NCBI GenBank assembly: GCA_947490035.1
Contig: CANLGS010000092.1
Span: forward strand, 1-9,375
Length of the DNA stretch: 9,375 nt
Source of the DNA: Gemmataceae bacterium
Lineage (GTDB): Bacteria; Planctomycetota; Planctomycetia; Gemmatales; Gemmataceae
Direction of reading: 5' to 3'
This document shows, one piece after another, positions 6,503-9,375 of this stretch (its first letter is position 1; every line of letters starts with the position of its first letter). A model generated the notes under the pieces. That model saw only the letters and a list, made by a program, of their open reading frames with translations. It had not been told where the DNA came from and searched no databases. The translations under genes and the position numbers were made by a program.

Positions 6503-7578
6503 TGTGTTCGGCCGTCTTGCTCGGCGGCGATCGGGTGGAGGAACCCGGCGGCGTAGCGGATGCGCTCGGCGGCCTCTCGCGTGCGCCCGGAAGCGATGTC
6601 GCCGACCAGCCGGCGCAGTTGGCCGAAGCAGCGTGCGGCTTCCGATTCGCCGCGCGCCTTCGCCCACAGTTGCCGCGCGCCGGCTTCCGCCCACACCGCG
6701 CCGGACAACAACCGCGACTGCCACGCGGGCCAGTGCTTGCTCGCGTAGGTCAGGAGCGCGTGCCGCGTGACCAGGCGCAGCGGCGGCGGCACCCGGCGCG
6801 CGTGCAGCGGCCAGTGGTGCGTCACCTCCAGCGCCGGGTCGAACCGCACCTGCCACCCGCGCTCCGCCGCGCGATTGCAGAAGTCCACGTCCTCGTAGTA
6901 GAGGAAGAACGATTCGTCCAAACCATTGAGTTGCTCGAAGCACTCGCGGCGCACCAGCAGGCAGCCGCCGGTCGCCCACTCGACCGGGCGTTTGGCGTCG
7001 CCGTGGTTCACGCGGCACTTGCGGCGGGCGCGCGACAGGCACAGCCCCGCGAGCGTGCGCCCGAACGACGGGAACGGCCCGGCCGACGGCTGCGGCGTAC
7101 CGTCGCGGTTGAGCAAGCGGAAGCCGATCACGCCCACGTCGGCGGGCACGTCGTCGCGGGCGGCGCGCCCGAGTACGTCGTCGAGGAAGCCGTCGGGCAC
7201 GGTGATGTCGGGGTTGAGCAGCAGCACCCACGGCCCGGCGGTGAGCCGGCACCCGCGATTCACGGCCGCCGCGAAGCCGAGGTTGGTGCCGTAACGCCGC
7301 ACGGACACGCCGCGCAGGTTGGCGACGCGGACCGCGAGCGGGTGCGACGGCGAGCCGTTGTCGATGACGCGAATTTCCGCCTGCCCGGTGCGCACGGCGG
7401 CCGAGCGCCGGAGTTGCCGCACGAGGCGCGCGGTGTTTTGCCACTGGCAGAAGTTGACGACGACGACCGCCAACTCGCTAGCCGGCGGCGTGTGGACGCG
7501 GCGCGGCGCGAGTGCGACTTCGTGCCCGTGACCGGGCGCGTGCGGCGGGGTGCCGTCTGGCGGGTATGCCAGGGCCAT
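6499..7578 (-). CDS. GT2 family glycosyltransferase (rhamnosyltransferase-like)
   Basis: A 359-aa inverting GT2 enzyme predicted to add a sugar to a growing glycan. Seen: a Pro/His-rich N-terminal 35 residues, the strand ELAVVVVNFCQWQNTARLV, RVIDNGSPS (D73), YGTNLGFAAAVNRG, LLLNPDITVPDGFLDDVL (N122-P123-D124, in the usual DXD position), WATGGCLLVRRECF, and LDESFFLYYEDVDFCNRA (E229/D230, the putative base) followed by VTHH. The order is that of WbbL/rhamnosyltransferase-like proteins. ATG 7578 is chosen because AAGGA sits 6 nt upstream (7589-7585) and the homology starts shortly after; the frame stays open further upstream, but those residues are encoded by repeat sequence and the antisense of the neighbouring gene's frame. 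The C-terminal about 100 residues are helical and basic. Its stop codon lies in the first heptamer of the following repeat, and the next GT2 gene follows after 10 nt. Confidence 0.92.
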   Translation of the reverse strand: MALAYPPDGTPPHAPGHGHEVALAPRRVHTPPASELAVVVVNFCQWQNTARLVRQLRRSAAVRTGQAEIRVIDNGSPSHPLAVRVANLRGVSVRRYGTNLGFAAAVNRGCRLTAGPWVLLLNPDITVPDGFLDDVLGRAARDDVPADVGVIGFRLLNRDGTPQPSAGPFPSFGRTLAGLCLSRARRKCRVNHGDAKRPVEWATGGCLLVRRECFEQLNGLDESFFLYYEDVDFCNRAAERGWQVRFDPALEVTHHWPLHARRVPPPLRLVTRHALLTYASKHWPAWQSRLLSGAVWAEAGARQLWAKARGESEAARCFGQLRRLVGDIASGRTREAAERIRYAAGFLHPIAAEQDGRTQ

Positions 7579-7677
7579 GCGGGTTCCTTCCCAGTGCCGG
7601 CCGCGGTCCGCCCGCGGTCGCGAGATGATACGCACGGGACGAAACCCGACGCAACCGCAACCTGCGACACGTCTTTT

Positions 7678-7789
7678 TCCGTGGAGCGCGGGCGTCCCGC
7701 CCGCCACTTCGCGCGTCGCGTTGCTGTGCGAAACAAATCGAAGCGACCTGAATTGCGAAGTGGCGGGCGGGACGCCCGCGCTCCACGGA
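7678..7789. repeat. 35-bp perfect inverted repeat pair between the Uma2 and GT2 genes
   Basis: Arms 7678-7712 and 7755-7789 are 35-nt exact reverse complements around a 42-nt spacer. Each arm contains a smaller hairpin (GCGGG, CGT loop, CCCGC, for example 7688-7700). It begins 7 nt past the Uma2 stop codon, so a hairpin here may help end that transcript, but no T-run is present. The remaining intergenic sequence from 7579 to 7677 shows only the glycosyltransferase ribosome site. Confidence 0.85.
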
Positions 7790-7796
7790 GGAAAAC

Positions 7797-8438
7797 TTAC
7801 GGCAGAAGATCGGCGACGCGAACGGTCGCGTGCGGTGCGGCGAGCGGCGAAACGGTGTCGTTCGGCCCGAACGTCTGGCGCGACCGGTATGCGGTCGCTC
7901 CAAGCCCCTCGGGAAGCGGCTCCGGGTCGCGGAAGACGATGAGTTCGCGGTGCTGCACGTCGATCACCCAGTAATCGAGTGCGCCCGCGGTCGCATATAG
8001 TTCGGCCTTCTCCGTCGTGTCGATGGACAGCGACGACGAAGCGATTTTGACAATCAGCACCGCGGCCGTCGCTTGTCGCGTGGCGTAATCCCTGACCGAG
8101 CCGGTAACGACGGCGAGGGCCGGGCCGGGGTCGTCTTTCGTCCCGATGTCGAACGCCATCTGGTTGCGAACGTGGTGGCCCGTCGGAAACGCGGCCCGCA
8201 GGTAGTCGGCGGTCAGTCCGAGCGCGGTGTTGTGCGGCGGGTCGGGCATGGGCATCGTGTAAATCTCCCCGGCGATGAGCATCGTCTTCAGGCCGTCGAA
8301 GATGCGCGTCGGTTCGAGCTGGCGGTACTGCTCGATCGTCCACCGCCACGGCCGCGGCCCGACAGCCGGCGGAGAAGTTGAACCGGTGTGCGCGGGCGGC
8401 TGAATCGGTGGCGGGGTGATCGTTGTCGCGGTAGCCAT
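7797..8438 (-). CDS. Uma2 family protein (DUF820, PD-(D/E)XK fold), probably catalytically inactive
   Basis: A 213-aa member of the Uma2/DUF820 family, a PD-(D/E)XK nuclease-like fold expanded in cyanobacteria and planctomycetes and of unknown biological role. Seen: a Pro-rich N-terminus (to about residue 30), WTIEQYRQLEP, LIAGEIYTMPMPDPPHNTAL (H69), LAVVTGSVRDYATRQATAAV, the core SSSLSIDTTEKAELYATAG with K144, and LDYWVIDVQHRELIVFRDP. Active copies usually read PDPDLAVV and LVVEVADSS; here the first is PGPALAVV (Ala107 for Asp) and the second LIVKIASSS (Lys131 for Glu, Ser134 for Asp), so the expected metal ligands are absent. ATG 8438 has GGAGG 7 nt upstream (8450-8446), a strong start. It stands alone, followed by a 35-bp inverted repeat before the glycosyltransferase genes. 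Confidence 0.9.
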   Translation of the reverse strand: MATATTITPPPIQPPAHTGSTSPPAVGPRPWRWTIEQYRQLEPTRIFDGLKTMLIAGEIYTMPMPDPPHNTALGLTADYLRAAFPTGHHVRNQMAFDIGTKDDPGPALAVVTGSVRDYATRQATAAVLIVKIASSSLSIDTTEKAELYATAGALDYWVIDVQHRELIVFRDPEPLPEGLGATAYRSRQTFGPNDTVSPLAAPHATVRVADLLP

Positions 8439-8466
8439 GAGTAATCCTCCGTCGTGCAGTTTACCG

Positions 8467-8736
8467 TCACTCCTTGCCGAGAACGAGGTCGATCACCCAG
8501 CGCCCGCGGGCGTGTCCGCCGGGCGCTCGGCAGTGATCGAGGCGCGCGGGTTCGTCGCACCCGGCGTCTTGAAGTGCGTCGGCCAGAATCGGCATCGCGC
8601 CGAACTCGCGCGACTCGTACACCCCGCGAACGAGTGAGACCGCGGTGTCCGTGCGTCACGCCGGGGAGAAGGTGACGGGTGGAAAAGGGTTCCCGAAGAT
8701 GTGCGGATCAGGGTGCGGTTCGTCGGCGCACGCCTT
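8467..8736 (-). pseudogene. Broken C-terminal remnant of a Gemmata-type paralogous protein family
   Basis: One minus-strand frame reads HIFGNPFPPVTFSPA, then TGA (8658-8656), then RTDTAVSLVRGVYESREF, GAMPILADALQDAGC, LDHCRAPGGHARGRWVIDL and VLGKE before a TGA stop at 8469-8467. From memory, a large family of Gemmata-like hypothetical proteins ends with DIFGNPF, then WRTDTAV, then MPILADALQDAGC, HCRGPGPHVRGCWVVDLVLGKE-like text; the internal TGA falls exactly where that family has Trp (TGG). Upstream, the frame closes at TAA (8739-8737) and the family's N-terminal part is missing. This therefore looks like a truncated relic with a nonsense mutation. A short product starting at GTG 8622 (VYESREF) cannot be excluded. 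The family's function is unknown. Confidence 0.65.
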
Positions 8737-8756
8737 TTACACCGCGCCCTGTAATC

Positions 8757-8880
8757 AGCGCTCGAAGAGTTGCGAGCGCAACCCGATAATCGGGCTGCGC
8801 TCCCACCACCAGCCCTTTCAGCCCCGAATGGGGCGGCTGTTCGTAGCCAGGGTCGTGAGACCCCGGTGCGTTGCGCGGCA
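8757..8880. repeat. Cluster of short hairpins in an intergenic region
   Basis: Successive stems are seen: GCGCTCG (8758-8764) with CGAGCGC (8773-8779); 14-nt arms at 8774-8802 with one mismatch; GCCCC-GAAT-GGGGC (8821-8834); GGCT with AGCC (8835-8848); and GGGTC-GTGA-GACCC (8850-8863). The first two overlap and exclude each other. The block lies just downstream of the small minus-strand gene ending at 8888. It most resembles a composite interspersed repeat; a structured RNA is possible but unsupported. Confidence 0.55.
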
Positions 8881-8887
8881 GGGGCGC

Positions 8888-9373
8888 TTATGCGGCCTCT
8901 TCCTTCGGGTGCAGCACGGCCGGCGTCCCGCACCATGTGATGACCGCGTCCAGTTCGCGGATGCCGTCGGTCAGGTCCGCGGCCGGAGCGCGTTCCACCA
9001 GTTCCTTGCCCACACGAATCGCGATGCGGTCGGCGAGCCGGTACACCTTCGCCAGCACCAGCGCCGGGGTGCCGCTCTCGGCGCGGCGCAGCACGGCGCG
9101 CAGGGTGCGGCACCAGATCGCGAGCCGGTCGGGCACGTTCTGGGTCGGTTCGGGGAGTTGCGCGTCGCGGTACTCCGCGGCGTACTCGCGCCACGCCACG
9201 CGGAACGCCTCGAACGCCTTCTGCCGCGCCTGGAGGTCGGTCGTGGAGCCGGCGCTCTTGGCCGGGTCGTCGCGGTGGTTCTCCCACCGCGCCTGGAGGT
9301 CGAGAACGCGGACCAGGGCGGTCGCCTGTCCGGGGCTGAGTTTCTCGGCGTTGCTCTCGCTCATCTGCGCCAT
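8888..9373 (-). CDS. Conserved hypothetical protein, small and helical (5' end at window edge)
   Basis: A protein of up to 161 aa ending in HPKEEAA. No catalytic motif, signal peptide or membrane segment is visible. The sequence is rich in Leu, Ala and Arg and predicted by eye to be mostly helical: LSPGQATALVRVLDLQARWE, then QKAFEAFRVAWREYAAEYRD, PDRLAIWCRTLRAVLRRAES, VLAKVYRLADRIAIRVGKEL and a final IRELDAVITWCGTP. I recall similar LSPGQ...DLQARWEN proteins annotated as hypothetical in Gemmata-like genomes, without a known role. Two ATG codons compete, at 9373 and 9364 (MSESNAEK); neither has a clear Shine-Dalgarno inside the window, and the frame may continue beyond the edge. Good third-position GC and consistent amino-acid composition support it being real. 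The spacing to the broken remnant downstream gives no operon partner. Confidence 0.75.
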   Translation of the reverse strand: MAQMSESNAEKLSPGQATALVRVLDLQARWENHRDDPAKSAGSTTDLQARQKAFEAFRVAWREYAAEYRDAQLPEPTQNVPDRLAIWCRTLRAVLRRAESGTPALVLAKVYRLADRIAIRVGKELVERAPAADLTDGIRELDAVITWCGTPAVLHPKEEAA

Positions 9374-9375
9374 GG

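Noticed and set aside
7678..7789. Classical rho-independent terminator
   Set aside because: Arms are long and the stem strong, but no U-tract follows the hairpin in the minus-strand transcript; kept as a repeat pair.
6517..7974. Plus-strand open frame opposite the upstream glycosyltransferase
   Set aside because: It runs antisense through a gene with all GT2 motifs, crosses a repeat pair and has no motif of its own.
7579..8349. N-terminal extension of the upstream glycosyltransferase into the Uma2 region
   Set aside because: The extension crosses the 35-bp inverted repeat and overlaps the Uma2 gene out of frame; ATG 7578 with AAGGA 6 nt upstream is a better start.
8493..9287. Minus-strand open frame overlapping the small helical gene and the relic region
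   Set aside because: It is an off-frame reading of 8888-9287, then passes through the hairpin cluster and the relic in the wrong frame; no domain.

Overview
The window is GC-rich (clearly above 60%) and reads like a chromosomal stretch from a planctomycete close to Gemmata (Gemmataceae). The clues are a Uma2-family protein, a remnant of what I recall as an abundant Gemmata paralogous family ending in 'WVxDLVLGKE', and dense interspersed palindromic and heptamer repeats. This placement is inference from recalled family knowledge; no search was run.

Layout. Positions 136-2082 (minus) encode a long UbiD-type prenylated-FMN decarboxylase carrying two repeat-derived inserts. Divergent from it, 2306-5305 (plus) encodes a hybrid sensor histidine kinase with four PAS domains, HisKA, HATPase and REC. 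Its likely membrane anchor lies just upstream in another reading frame, which suggests a 1-nt frameshift. A nested inverted repeat (5304-5454) fills the gap to the convergent genes on the minus strand. In transcription order these are a degenerate Uma2-family protein (8438-7797), a GT2 glycosyltransferase (7578-6499) and a second GT2 glycosyltransferase (6488-5457). Farther right are a broken gene remnant (8467-8736), a multi-hairpin intergenic block (8757-8880) and an unrecognised small helical protein (8888-9373) that touches the window edge.

How the genes relate. The two GT2 genes probably act together in making a surface polysaccharide or glycan. The kinase, decarboxylase and Uma2 protein show no obvious functional link to them.

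The most unusual theme is the repeats. Three elements each consist of four tandem 7-bp units, a spacer, and four inverted 7-bp units. Two lie inside the decarboxylase frame, and the third forms the junction between the two glycosyltransferases, where it appears to supply the stop codon of one gene and the Shine-Dalgarno sequence and GTG start of the next. A second class, pairs of self-palindromic arms in inverted orientation, occupies two intergenic gaps and, as an 87-bp in-frame insert, the acceptor half of a glycosyltransferase. No RNA genes, CRISPR arrays or transposase genes were seen.
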